Assembly (NCBI GenBank): GCA_017623655.1
Contig: JAGAON010000009.1
Span: 310,001 to 374,000 of the forward strand
DNA length: 64,000 nt
Direction of reading: 5' to 3'
Source: Prevotella sp.
GTDB taxonomy: Bacteria > Bacteroidota > Bacteroidia > Bacteroidales > Bacteroidaceae
The notes under the pieces were generated by a model, which saw only the letters and a list, made by a program, of their open reading frames with translations, had not been told where the DNA came from and did no database searches. A program made the position numbers and the translations under genes. Shown here in pieces: positions 42,876-54,026 of this stretch (its first letter is position 1; every line of letters begins with the position of its first letter).

Positions 42876-44033
42876 TTGCGTATAGTCCACTACATATCAG
42901 ATTTCACAAGCGCGGCAGGAGGGATGGCTTCCGCCGTCCGCATGATGATGTTCTCCACCGCAAAGGTGGCGGAAAACCATCTCCTGACGGTCGTTCCCCT
43001 CTCCGATGACTATGCCGGAGCACTTGCGGAGCAGTTTGGCATCAAGGTACATTACCTGCATCTCAAGAATGGCGGCAACCCGCTGAACGCACTGTCCGCC
43101 TTTGTTGACATCAACGCCAAGCTCAAGGAACTGCGCCCTGACATCGTGTATGCGCACGGAACATGGGACTGGCGCGCCGCTGCGGTAGAGCGAACGGCGC
43201 GCAGACAGCGTATCGTCACGCTGGTATCGCCACACCGCGGACTGTCGCAAGAACTCATCGGCATAGATTTCTGGAAGAAGAAACTGCCGCGGCTCATAGC
43301 CTTCCAAGTATGGACGGTACGCAACTGCACCGCCGTCATAGCCATGAACGACAAGGAACGGGACGACATAATGCAGCTCGGACTAAGAAAGCGCATAGAG
43401 GTTCTGCCCTCCGTACCCAAGGAAAACGAAAGCATGGAAGTCATGCGGACGGCACTTATGACGGTTTACCGCAAGGCTCTTGACTCCACATACACCGTGG
43501 GACTGACACAGAAGGAACGTGATGTCGTCCGCATGGCGGTGCGCTCCTTCATTGCTGACGATGACATGGCGGCGGAAAAACCGGACACGGGCGGCGTGTC
43601 ATACCGCAGAATATTCTTTCATGCCTATGATGAAGACGTGACGGAGATGTTCGTTGAGGGCTGCAAGAAGATGAACCTGCCCGTTCCCCCGCCGTTGAAC
43701 GTGGCGGAAGTGCCGCGGTATAAGAATCCGAAAGCGAAGGCATTGGGCGCACTGAGGGATGCCCCAGTGAAGACAAAAACACCCGGACTGCCGGCGGACA
43801 AGACCGCCGAGCGGGATGCGGTAATGCTGATAAGCAAGGCGAAAGCCGTTACCCTGCCCCGCCTTACGCTGCGGCATTACGCGGAACTTTACGACATATT
43901 CCGCCACTCAGACTTTGACGAGGACATGGTGGCGGCGGAATTGAAGCGTATGCACCTGCTTGGCTTCACAAGAAAGCTGCAGAAACACCTTGCGGAGATG
44001 TTCGGATTGAAGCGGGGATACGACATCCTGTGA
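42876..44033 (+). CDS. GT-B half-domain protein with novel C-terminal region
   Basis: A 385-residue protein starting at a TTG codon 24 bases after a promoter element. Residues 1-170 look like the N-terminal acceptor domain of a GT4 glycosyltransferase (RIVHYISDFTSAAGGMASAV, PDIVYAHGTWDWRAAAVE). After LPSVPKENES, the donor-binding domain expected in GT4 enzymes is missing. It is replaced by about 190 residues rich in Lys, Asp and Met, with a low-complexity linker and no EX7E motif. It may be a non-catalytic sugar-binding or regulatory protein. The TTG start keeps the conserved first strand; the first internal Met would delete it. Confidence 0.65.
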   Translation: MRIVHYISDFTSAAGGMASAVRMMMFSTAKVAENHLLTVVPLSDDYAGALAEQFGIKVHYLHLKNGGNPLNALSAFVDINAKLKELRPDIVYAHGTWDWRAAAVERTARRQRIVTLVSPHRGLSQELIGIDFWKKKLPRLIAFQVWTVRNCTAVIAMNDKERDDIMQLGLRKRIEVLPSVPKENESMEVMRTALMTVYRKALDSTYTVGLTQKERDVVRMAVRSFIADDDMAAEKPDTGGVSYRRIFFHAYDEDVTEMFVEGCKKMNLPVPPPLNVAEVPRYKNPKAKALGALRDAPVKTKTPGLPADKTAERDAVMLISKAKAVTLPRLTLRHYAELYDIFRHSDFDEDMVAAELKRMHLLGFTRKLQKHLAEMFGLKRGYDIL

Positions 44034-44039
44034 CGTGTA

Positions 44040-44120
44040 TTAATGTATAATGTCCAATTTATAATGTATAAATTTGCGGCGCTCAGGCTTCCACATCTTA
44101 CATTATAAATTATAAATTAA
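44040..44120. repeat. AT-rich spacer repeat (copy 2)
   Basis: ATGTATAATGT, TTATAATGTATAAAT and TTACATTATAAATTATAAATTA flank a GC-rich middle. It is related to 41338-41410 and forms the whole gap before fbp. Confidence 0.5.
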
Positions 44121-44127
44121 ATAGTTT

Positions 44128-46116
44128 ATGCCTAACAAAAAATATGACATAGAGCGCGATATGCAGTATCTTCAGCTGCTCGCCAAGTCGTTTCCAAACG
44201 TTCCGGCAGCGTCAACGGAGATAATAAACCTGTCCGCTATACTTAACCTCCCCAAGGGAACGGAGCACTTTCTCGCCGACATACACGGCGAGCATGAGGC
44301 GTTCATACACGTGCTGAAGAACGCTTCGGGCCGCATAAAGCTGAAAGTTGACGAGATATTCGGCGAGTATCTGCCCGCACAGGCAAAGAAAGAACTGTGC
44401 ACTCTCATCTATTATCCGGAGCGAAAGCTGGAGCTTGTCAAGGCAAACACGGAGGACTTGCAGGAATGGTACTGCATGATACTGCACCAGCTGGTGCGTG
44501 TCTTCCGTGAGGTCAGCTCAAAATACACACGCTCGAAGATACGCAAAAGCCTGCCTGACGAGTTCAGTTACATCCTTGAGGAACTGCTGCACGAACGTCC
44601 GGAGGAGGCAGACAAGGCCGCATACGTGAACGTTATCATAAACACCATCATATCAACAGGCAGCGCCGACGACTTCATCACGGCCATGGCAAACGTCATA
44701 CAGCGCCTCGCCATAGACCAGCTGCATATCCTCGGCGACGTGTATGACCGCGGTCCGGGGGCGCATATCATCATGGACAAGCTCGCGAACTACCACTCTT
44801 GGGACATACAGTGGGGCAACCACGATATGCTTTGGATGGGAGCCTGCGCGGGAAATGACGCCTGCATCTGCAACGTCATACGCCTTTCGCTGCGCTATGC
44901 CAACCTCCTGACGCTGGAAGACGGTTACGGTATCAACCTGATGCCGCTCGCGACATTCGCGATGGAGACCTACGGGGACGACCCCTGCGACGCTTTCGTG
45001 CCGCGACTCAATGCTGATGACAAGAGCCGCTTTGACCAAAAGACGATACGTCTGATGACAATGATGCACAAGGCAATATCAGTATTGCAGTTCAAGGCGG
45101 AGGCTCAGATCTTCAAACGCAACCCTTCGTGGAAGATGGAGAACCGCTGTATGCTGGAAACCATTGACTTCCGGACCGGGATGTGCCGCCTTGAGGGTAA
45201 GGAATACAAGATGCTTGACATGAATTTCCCTACCGTTTCCCCCGAATCCCCCAATGAATTTACCCCGGAAGAGGCCATGCTGATGGAGAAACTGCGCCAT
45301 TCTTTCCGCGTGTCGGAGAAGCTGCACAGCCACATACGCACCATGCTCACACACGGATGTATGTACGCCATCTACAACAACAACCTGCTTTTCCACGCTT
45401 CCGTGCCGCTGAATGAGGACGGAACGCTGAAAAGCGTGGAGCTGATGCCGGGCGTATTCCTCTCCGGACACCTGCTGATGAAGCGCACGGGAATGCTGGT
45501 CCGTTCGGCGTTCCAGAATGATACCACTCCGGAAGAGAAGACTTATGCGCGCGACTACTTCCTTTATCTGTGGTGCGGCAAGGACTCCTGCCTGTTCGAC
45601 AAGGCCAAGATGGCCACCTTTGAGCGTTATTTCCTTGCCGACAAGGAGACGCACGTCGAGCCGAAGGGCGCTTTCTTCCGCCTCAGGGACAAGGAAGAGA
45701 CCGCCGACACCATACTGGACGCTTTCGGAGTGACGGGAGATAACAGGCATATCATAAACGGTCACGTGCCGGTTCATGTCGCAAGCGGCGAGAGTCCCAT
45801 ACGGGCCAACGGGAAACTGATGGTCATCGACGGCGGGTTTGCGGAGCCTTATCACAAGGAGACGGGCATAGCCGGATATACACTGGTATATCACAGCCGT
45901 GAGTTCGAGCTGGTTCAGCATGAGCCTTTCACCAATGTTGAGGATGCGGTGCGCGAGGGACGCGACATAAAATCGAATATGCAGATAGTCGAAAACATAG
46001 GCCGCAGGATGCTGGTGGCCGACACCGACCGCGGAAAAGAGTTGCAGGCGCAGATAGAAGACCTGCATGAACTGCTCTATGCGTACAGGCATGGCTTTAT
46101 AAAGGAGGTGAAATGA
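44128..46116 (+). CDS. fbp: Fructose-1,6-bisphosphatase class III
   Basis: A 662-residue enzyme of the Firmicutes/Bacteroidetes class III family (calcineurin-like metallophosphatase), unrelated to class I FBPase. Metal-binding motifs seen: LADIHGEHEAF, LGDVYDRGP, QWGNHDMLWMG and NGHVPVHVASGESP. It hydrolyses fructose-1,6-bisphosphate in gluconeogenesis. The length matches the family. It overlaps the following small membrane protein gene by four bases. Confidence 0.95.
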   Translation: MPNKKYDIERDMQYLQLLAKSFPNVPAASTEIINLSAILNLPKGTEHFLADIHGEHEAFIHVLKNASGRIKLKVDEIFGEYLPAQAKKELCTLIYYPERKLELVKANTEDLQEWYCMILHQLVRVFREVSSKYTRSKIRKSLPDEFSYILEELLHERPEEADKAAYVNVIINTIISTGSADDFITAMANVIQRLAIDQLHILGDVYDRGPGAHIIMDKLANYHSWDIQWGNHDMLWMGACAGNDACICNVIRLSLRYANLLTLEDGYGINLMPLATFAMETYGDDPCDAFVPRLNADDKSRFDQKTIRLMTMMHKAISVLQFKAEAQIFKRNPSWKMENRCMLETIDFRTGMCRLEGKEYKMLDMNFPTVSPESPNEFTPEEAMLMEKLRHSFRVSEKLHSHIRTMLTHGCMYAIYNNNLLFHASVPLNEDGTLKSVELMPGVFLSGHLLMKRTGMLVRSAFQNDTTPEEKTYARDYFLYLWCGKDSCLFDKAKMATFERYFLADKETHVEPKGAFFRLRDKEETADTILDAFGVTGDNRHIINGHVPVHVASGESPIRANGKLMVIDGGFAEPYHKETGIAGYTLVYHSREFELVQHEPFTNVEDAVREGRDIKSNMQIVENIGRRMLVADTDRGKELQAQIEDLHELLYAYRHGFIKEVK

Positions 46117-46505
46117 TGATGGACAAGCATAATGTTTCCTACCACAGTATGGTGGCAATGCCGCCGATTATGACCCTGGTGCTGTGGCTGTTGACTGGTT
46201 TTCCCGATGCTGCGGAGCAGACTATGGGCACGTATTATGTGCAGTTGGTCATGACAGTCATCACCCTTGCCGCCGTGCCCCTGCTGTTGAAATACGTCAG
46301 CAGGGAGCGTTGCGGAGCGCAATACAAAACTCTATGCCGTATGCGCATGGGTGTATTGGAGGCCATATCGGTGGCGAATATGGTACTGTATTTTCTGTTT
46401 TGCTCCACGCCGGCCTTCTTTTACCTCGGCGTAATCTCATGGCTGGCAATGTTCTTTGCCTATCCACAAAACACGAAAGACGACAATGATTCTCTCGCCT
46501 CTTGA
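46113..46505 (+). CDS. Small four-helix membrane protein
   Basis: A 130-residue hydrophobic protein with about four predicted helices (around residues 17-33, 42-62, 83-100 and 103-118) and a charged tail ending NTKDDNDSLAS. No family recognised. It is coupled to fbp by ATGA overlap and overlaps the acetyltransferase gene by 20 bases, so all three are co-transcribed. A metabolic link to FBPase is not evident. Confidence 0.75.
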   Translation: MMMDKHNVSYHSMVAMPPIMTLVLWLLTGFPDAAEQTMGTYYVQLVMTVITLAAVPLLLKYVSRERCGAQYKTLCRMRMGVLEAISVANMVLYFLFCSTPAFFYLGVISWLAMFFAYPQNTKDDNDSLAS

Positions 46506-47004
46506 ACCCGAAGACCTCGAACTGCTCTATACCATAGAGAACGATCCGACTCTTTGGAGCGTCGGCAGTGCCAACGTGCCGTACAGCCGCTATGCGCTGA
46601 GGGACTATATAGCCACACAGCGGCATGACATCTTCGCCGACAAGCAGGTGCGCCTCGTGGCAAGAGTGGAGGAAGACGCTGCCGCCGCACAACCGGCAAA
46701 GGCGGTGGGGTTGGTCGATTTGTTCAACTTCTCGCCGGAACATCTGCGTGCAGAAGCGGGACTTGCCATATTGCAGGCGGAGCGTGGCAAGGGATATGGC
46801 AGGCAGGCGTTGCGTCTTCTGACGGAATACGCCCGCCGTGTGCTACGCCTTCACTCCATATACGCAGTGGTGGCGGAAGACAATGCGGCTTCGCTCGCCC
46901 TGTTCCGTGCCGCCGGATTTACATACGAGCAACGGCTGAAAGACTGGATTTCACGCCCTGACGGCGCATGGAGCGATGCCGTATTCCTGCAAATGACGCT
47001 GTAA
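46486..47004 (+). CDS. GNAT-family N-acetyltransferase
   Basis: A 172-residue GNAT of the RimJ/SpeG-like type: LEPEDLELLYTIENDPTLW at the N-terminus, VGLVDLFNFSPEHLRAEAGLAI, the acetyl-CoA loop ERGKGYGRQAL and AVVAEDNAASLALFRAAGF. The substrate may be an amine such as spermidine or a protein N-terminus; the sequence does not decide. The ATG at 46486 was chosen over 46456 because the fold begins there. It is the last gene before a convergent region. Confidence 0.9.
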   Translation: MILSPLEPEDLELLYTIENDPTLWSVGSANVPYSRYALRDYIATQRHDIFADKQVRLVARVEEDAAAAQPAKAVGLVDLFNFSPEHLRAEAGLAILQAERGKGYGRQALRLLTEYARRVLRLHSIYAVVAEDNAASLALFRAAGFTYEQRLKDWISRPDGAWSDAVFLQMTL

Positions 47005-47043
47005 GACGACCGGCATGGAACAGGGGTTGCCGTAAGGCTTGTC

Positions 47044-47128
47044 ACAATCAGGTGCTAATAACATTGCAATCAGGTGCTGATTACCATATAATCAGCACCT
47101 GATTGCAATATGATTAGCACCCTTTTAC
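47044..47128. repeat. Palindrome array G (4 units, 85 bp)
   Basis: Units at 47044-47062, 47066-47084, 47088-47106 and 47110-47128 with spacers att, cat, aat. Units 1-2 have the GTG core and units 3-4 the CAC core, so the array is nearly symmetric about its middle. It lies between convergent genes. Confidence 0.95.
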
Positions 47129-47162
47129 AATGGCATTTGTAACACATTGAATCGCAACGTCT

Positions 47163-47259
47163 TGTAGGGACGCACCTTAGTGCGTCCTAATCGCCCCAGT
47201 TCCCGCATTGGCGGATATGTCTTCCCGTATTTTCGGACGTACCAAGGTGCGTCCCTACA
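47163..47259. repeat. REP-like inverted pair, family R3 (copy 1)
   Basis: TGTAGGGACGCACCTTAGTG at the left (47163-47187 with continuation) and its reverse complement with two differences at 47235-47259. Each arm can form its own hairpin (GGACGCAC/GTGCGTCC). Copy 2 is at 61677-61751. This type of GTAGGGACGCAC sequence is widespread in bacterial intergenic regions. Confidence 0.85.
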
Positions 47260-47352
47260 AAGAAGCGGTTTGCAATCTTTGTATCGGGAGACGAACCATA
47301 AATGAGACAATACATCACACATCCCCTACATTTCGGCGGCCTTTGATAACGG

Positions 47353-47408
47353 AAATCCCGCGTTGTTGACAATGCAGTACCTTCTGCACCGTCAACAACG
47401 CGGGATTT
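47353..47408 (-). terminator. Perfect 18-bp hairpin after the GH43 gene
   Basis: AAATCCCGCGTTGTTGAC (47353-47370) and its exact complement at 47391-47408 with a 20-base loop. It lies 18 bases after the stop of the leftward GH43 gene. No T-run is present on the minus strand; it may act as a bidirectional stop with the ATTTATCTTTTG on the plus side. Confidence 0.65.
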
Positions 47409-47426
47409 ATCTTTTGTCCGTTACGT

Positions 47427-49142
47427 TCACTTGTCTATGCGGAACCAGTCAACATCGACCCATCCGCGCACTTTCTTGCCTGCCGGTTCAGCCGCACAGA
47501 TGCCGACCTTGGCACCTATCCACTTGCCCTGACGCATGGTGAAAGGCTCGCCGCAAGGCGTGAACTTCTTGCCGTCCTTTGAGTAGGAGAACGTGACACG
47601 GGCCTCATGCTTGTTCTCGCCGCTCTTGGTCTGGCCGCCGATGTATTCCACTTTCAGGCGCATATACAGCTGGCAGTGGATGGAAGGCTGGTAGTCAACC
47701 TTGTCAACGGCTGTCGGCGGAAGCGTGGCCAGCACCTTTATGTCTTCCGGCTTGCCCTTGTCGGCCTGCTTGCAGGTAATCTGTTGCAGTTCGAACTTGT
47801 CGCCCACGCGGCGCAATACGATAGAGGAGTAGTCCATACCCATCACTATCAGGCCGCCATACTGCTGCTCGTCCTTCGCGGTAACGGTCAGCTTCGTTGT
47901 GGCGGTGAAATTGTCCGCCGGTGTCTTCTGCAACAACAGGTTGCCTGCTTCCCAAAGGTTCTTGAAGCCTTCGCTCTGCCTGTGGCAGAACACACGGTAG
48001 TAACCGTAAGGCGTAGGCATACCGAACGTCTGGTCATAATTGGCGTGCCACTGCCACTGCTTGCCCAAAACGGGAGTGTTGAACTCGTCACTCTCCACGG
48101 GGTTGTTTATCGGGTATGTCTTGCCCACGTTCGGTTTCTTGTACGTCAGCACCGGTTGGCCGCTGTATTTCTCCGTCTTTCCGTAAGCCTTGACACCTTG
48201 CTTCTCGCCCATCACAGGCCAGTTGTCCTTCCATGTCACCGGTTCCAGCCATACAACACGGCCGTATGCCTCCTTGTCCTGGAAGTGCATGAACCAGTCT
48301 TCGCCCGAGTTCAGGTGAATCCAACCGCCTTGGTGAGGACCGTTCACGTTGGTAGTGCCTCGCGCAAGCACCGTCTTGCTCTCATAAGGGCCGAACGGTG
48401 ACTTGGAGCGCATGGCCAGCTGATGGCCTACGGGCACACCGCCCGCCGGGCACATTATCCAGTACCATCCGTCACGTTTGTAGAACTTCGGGCCTTCCGC
48501 AGTGCGGTCGTTGGTGCCATTGCCGTCAAACACTATCACGGGGTCGCCTATCGCCTCCATGCCGTCGGCAGACATCTCACGCACGGTAAGCACGGAATTG
48601 AACTGGCAACGTGAGTTGGCCCAACCGTTTACGAGGTAACATCTGCCGTCATCATCCCACAACGGGGTGGTGTCTATCATGCCCTTGCCGGATATGACGC
48701 ACTTGGGTGCGGTCCATTCGCCTGCCGGGTCCTTTGCCGTAACAACGAACACGCCGAGGTCAGGGTCGCCCCAATATATATAATAGGTGGCGTTGTACTT
48801 GTTGTAACGTATGGATGGTGCCCACACGCCGTTGCCGTGTTGCGCCACGGCGTAACGCTCTTCCGGCAGTAACTTCTTGATAGCGTGTCCCACTATCTCC
48901 CAGTTTACAAGGTCCTTGGAATGGAGTATCGGCAGACCGGGAATGCAGTTGAAGGAGGAGGCAGTGAGATAGAAGTCCTCACCGCTTGCGCCTACACACA
49001 CGTCAGGGTCGGAATAGTCCGCGTTTATCACCGGGTTAGTGAATGTTCCGTCGCCATTGTCCGGACACCAAACCTTTGATTTGTACTGTGCAGACAGCGC
49101 CAAAGGCACTGCAAGCAGCAAGGTAAGGATTGTTTTCTTCAT
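47427..49142 (-). CDS. GH43 beta-xylosidase/arabinofuranosidase
   Basis: A 571-residue secreted enzyme: signal peptide residues 1-18 (LALSAQ), five-bladed propeller to about residue 330, then a C-terminal beta-sandwich of the beta-xylosidase type. The three GH43 acidic residues are present: Asp45 in ADYSDPDV (base), Asp157 in IDTTPLWDDDG (pKa modulator) and Glu216 in TAEGPKFY (acid). It should release xylose or arabinose from xylan or arabinoxylan oligosaccharides in the periplasm. Its start overlaps the stop of the ATP-grasp gene by four bases, an odd operon partner for a glycosidase. Confidence 0.9.
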   Translation of the reverse strand: MKKTILTLLLAVPLALSAQYKSKVWCPDNGDGTFTNPVINADYSDPDVCVGASGEDFYLTASSFNCIPGLPILHSKDLVNWEIVGHAIKKLLPEERYAVAQHGNGVWAPSIRYNKYNATYYIYWGDPDLGVFVVTAKDPAGEWTAPKCVISGKGMIDTTPLWDDDGRCYLVNGWANSRCQFNSVLTVREMSADGMEAIGDPVIVFDGNGTNDRTAEGPKFYKRDGWYWIMCPAGGVPVGHQLAMRSKSPFGPYESKTVLARGTTNVNGPHQGGWIHLNSGEDWFMHFQDKEAYGRVVWLEPVTWKDNWPVMGEKQGVKAYGKTEKYSGQPVLTYKKPNVGKTYPINNPVESDEFNTPVLGKQWQWHANYDQTFGMPTPYGYYRVFCHRQSEGFKNLWEAGNLLLQKTPADNFTATTKLTVTAKDEQQYGGLIVMGMDYSSIVLRRVGDKFELQQITCKQADKGKPEDIKVLATLPPTAVDKVDYQPSIHCQLYMRLKVEYIGGQTKSGENKHEARVTFSYSKDGKKFTPCGEPFTMRQGKWIGAKVGICAAEPAGKKVRGWVDVDWFRIDK

Positions 49143-50218
49143 AAATTGTCGTCAGTTATAGTTATGTTATATGATTTATTCTCAAATGTTATGCCCATGG
49201 TTCCCGTGTGTCCGCGGCTTGACAAGGCCAGTGCCACGTGCCCCATGGTGCGTCTCAGGTTTATCTCCACGCACGGATTGAGCAGGAATCCCGTGCCCTC
49301 CGCGCCGTCATCGCCTTCCGTTATCATCATGTCAACGCCCAACGGCCCTGTATATGCGCCGCCAATACGGTCTGAAAGGAAGTTCTCTATCTTCTCCGTG
49401 ACACCGTCAAGCAGCGTCAAGGGCAGGTACCGCCCTATCATAGTGCGCTTTTCTTCCTCGGAGGCAAGCACGTTTCCGGTGTATGTCCCGCCGGAAGTGG
49501 TGAACAGGGAGAGCCCTGTGGCACTGACGGTGGCGTCTTCTTCCGCCATGAACTCGACGGCAAAGTCCGCCACCTTGCGGCATCTCACCTCCGCCACAAC
49601 GCTTTGCTGCTGGCTGATGACACGCTGAATCCAATGCGAGTCGTTGTCGGTCAGGGTACCGTTGCCGATATACCGCACTCCCCTTCCGCTGCAACTCCAC
49701 GGTGCCTTGACCACTGTCTCCCTGTGTTTGGCAAGAAACCGCAGCACGTCATCGTATGTATTGCACACACAGGACAGCCCCGTAACGCCATGTTCTGCAC
49801 CCAATGCTGCAAGCAACTCTACCGCCAGACTGCGGTTTGAAAGGCTGCGGATGGTGTCGAGCGCATCCGTTGACGGCATTGTCTCCGCCGGAACGCCGGC
49901 TTTAAGCAGTGTCTTTCTGACGGTCTTATCCCATCCCCACGGGATGACCGCAACGTCCTTTCCGCAGGCAAGGAGGCGTTTTATCGTGTCCAGCGTGGCA
50001 AACTCCACTGCGGAACGATGCCGCAAGCCAAGTCCGCGCCATGCTTTCTCCGCCGCAACAGCGTCCTCCACCATCACTATATCGCCGTCTTCCGCCCACA
50101 AGGCGGGCAGGAATGACAAGTCGGAACGCAGCTGTCGGGCTGCCCGTGGCGGCGTAAAGCCCTCCAAGTCGGCCGCAAGAGCATGCTCATGTTCAGGGTT
50201 AAAGATATGGATTGTCAC
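49139..50218 (-). CDS. Uncharacterised ATP-grasp-like protein
   Basis: A 359-residue cytoplasmic protein starting MTIHIFNPEHEHALAAD. ATP-grasp features: VVKAPWSCSGRGVRYI near residue 170 (Lys plus flexible glycine loop), EVRCRKVADFAVEFM, GPLGVDMMI, and NPCVEINLRRTMGHVAL near residue 320, which matches the ENxR metal/phosphate motif. The family would ligate an amine or thiol to a carboxylate. Its substrate is unknown. It overlaps coaW upstream and the GH43 gene downstream by four bases each, so it is tightly coupled. A CoA-related or peptide-ligase role is speculation. Confidence 0.72.
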   Translation of the reverse strand: MTIHIFNPEHEHALAADLEGFTPPRAARQLRSDLSFLPALWAEDGDIVMVEDAVAAEKAWRGLGLRHRSAVEFATLDTIKRLLACGKDVAVIPWGWDKTVRKTLLKAGVPAETMPSTDALDTIRSLSNRSLAVELLAALGAEHGVTGLSCVCNTYDDVLRFLAKHRETVVKAPWSCSGRGVRYIGNGTLTDNDSHWIQRVISQQQSVVAEVRCRKVADFAVEFMAEEDATVSATGLSLFTTSGGTYTGNVLASEEEKRTMIGRYLPLTLLDGVTEKIENFLSDRIGGAYTGPLGVDMMITEGDDGAEGTGFLLNPCVEINLRRTMGHVALALSSRGHTGTMGITFENKSYNITITDDNL

Positions 50219-51050
50219 CTTTTCAACAGCTGTGGGGTTGCTTTCAGTGCCGCTCCTATCGCCGTACAGAACTCCGAATGCTTGGGGATTATAAAGCGAA
50301 CGCCATACAATGGTTCGAGAGAGTCAAACACCTGACGCGTCTGCGGAATCTTGGTCAGGTTGCCAATCATCACAAACTCCTTGAAGTTGTTGGCCTTGCT
50401 GGCCAGCACTGTGGCCGACCCTATGGTCTGAACAACCGTCCACACCAGCCCGAGGGCTATGTCTTCCGGCGATGCAAGGTTCGTAACGTTGCCGAAAAGC
50501 GACGCGGTGGTATCCAAAGGGAGCCCCGGCAGCGGGTTGATGCTTATGTCCCCGATGTTGAGATTGATGTTGGCAAGGTTTCCCTTTGCCGCCATCTTTG
50601 ATATCTGTTCCACGTCACTGGTGCCGAGAAGGAGCTGTGACAGGCCGATAAGCGTGCCCCCTCCCATTCCGAGACCGCCGAGATGCTTCACCTCTTCGCC
50701 GCGTACCTCGATGAGAGTGGTGCCCGTTCCCATGGAGACCACAATCAGATTGTCCAGTCCGCTGCCGTATTGCGCACCGATAGCGTCGGCCTCGAACTCC
50801 CCGACCCGCTCCGTCGGAAGGCCGTAAATGCACTTATCTACATACTCGGCACCTACTCCCGCCAGCATCACCTGCCCTATATCGGCAAGGCTTATGCCGT
50901 TGTCGTAAAGGTATTTGCCAAACGCTCCGTACAGCGAAGTGACCGGATCCATGGCCTTTATGCGTGTCGGCGCAATCACTTCACCGGCCTTTACGCCCAC
51001 GATTTTCGTCGTACTGGTGCCTACGTCTATTCCTATTACTATCTTATCCA

Positions 51051-51051
<1 letters not shown>
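50215..51051 (-). CDS. coaW: Type II pantothenate kinase
   Basis: A 278-residue ASKHA-fold kinase like staphylococcal CoaW. Seen: IGIDVGTSTTKIVGV (phosphate-1), VSMGTGTTLIEV (phosphate-2), LGGLGMGGGTLIGL and a C-terminal adenosine motif (SEFCTAIGAALKA). It phosphorylates pantothenate, the first step of CoA synthesis. It begins with GTG, whose first G is the last base of the ligA stop (TAGTG), so expression depends on ligA translation. Confidence 0.92.
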
Positions 51052-53129
<2,078 letters not shown>

Positions 53130-53193
53130 CTATTTTTTATGAGATACACCGCACTTAACACCCGATTTTCTTCCCAGATAATGAAAAAAGCGT

Positions 53194-53201
53194 TACCTTT
53201 G
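53194..53201 (+). promoter_or_regulatory. -7 element of the trmD promoter
   Basis: TACCTTTG, with TTTC about 20 bases upstream; 27 bases before the trmD ATG. It is arranged divergently from the ligA promoter. Confidence 0.65.
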
Positions 53202-53228
53202 CACCATAATTAACTCAAAATTACACCT

Positions 53229-53906
53229 ATGCGAATAGACATCATCACCGTTTTGCCGGAAATGTTGGAAGGTTTCTTCAACGAATCCATACTTGCCCGC
53301 GCCCAGAAGAAGGGTCTTGCGGAGATACATCTGCACAATCTGCGCGACTACACGCTCGACAAATGGAAGCGTGTGGATGACTATCCCTACGGCGGTTTCG
53401 CGGGGATGGTGATGCAGTGCGAACCCATCGACCGCTGCATCTCGGCCTTGAAGGCGGAACGGGACTACGACGAAGTAATCTACACCTCACCCGACGGAGA
53501 GAAGTTCGACCAGCATATAGCCAACGACCTGTCGCTGAAAGGGAACATCATCATCCTCTGCGGCCACTACAAGGGCATCGACCAGCGTGTGCGCGACCAT
53601 CTCATCACGCGGGAGATAAGCATCGGCGACTTCGTGCTTACGGGCGGAGAACTGGCCGCGGCGGTAATGACCGACGCGATAGTGCGCGTGATACCCGGCG
53701 TGATAGGCGACGAGCAAAGCGCACTGTCGGACTGTTTTCAGGACGACCTGCTTTCCGCTCCCATCTACACCCGCCCCGCGGAATACAAGGGATGGCGTGT
53801 GCCGGACATACTGCTGTCAGGCCATGAGGCGAAGATAAAGGAGTGGGAGATGGAGCAGGCCATGGAGCGCACAAGGCGTTTGCGCCCCGACCTTTTGGAC
53901 AAATAA
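53229..53906 (+). CDS. trmD: tRNA (guanine-N1)-methyltransferase
   Basis: A 225-residue SPOUT methyltransferase: [47 protein letters not shown], the SAM-binding trefoil knot [30 protein letters not shown] (read as consecutive short motifs) and the catalytic Asp within [13 protein letters not shown]. It methylates G37 of tRNAs with a G at position 36 and prevents +1 frameshifting. It is monocistronic here, not in the usual rpsP-rimM-trmD-rplS order. Confidence 0.95.
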   Translation: MRIDIITVLPEMLEGFFNESILARAQKKGLAEIHLHNLRDYTLDKWKRVDDYPYGGFAGMVMQCEPIDRCISALKAERDYDEVIYTSPDGEKFDQHIANDLSLKGNIIILCGHYKGIDQRVRDHLITREISIGDFVLTGGELAAAVMTDAIVRVIPGVIGDEQSALSDCFQDDLLSAPIYTRPAEYKGWRVPDILLSGHEAKIKEWEMEQAMERTRRLRPDLLDK

Positions 53907-53941
53907 AACCCGTCGCCACGGCACGGCTGTTTGCCTGCATT

Positions 53942-54026
53942 GTAAAAGGGTGCTGATTACCGTATAATCAGCACCCTTTTACAATGTAATCAGCACCTGT
54001 TCGCACGGTAATCAGCACCCTTTCAG
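53942..54026. repeat. Palindrome array H (4 units, 85 bp)
   Basis: Units at 53942-53960, 53964-53982, 53986-54004 and 54008-54026 with spacers cgt, aat, acg. The last unit ends in CAGCACCCTTTCAG and overlaps the 3' end of the leftward ATPase gene: its TGA stop (54012-54014 on the plus strand) and last residues are read from the unit. Confidence 0.95.
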
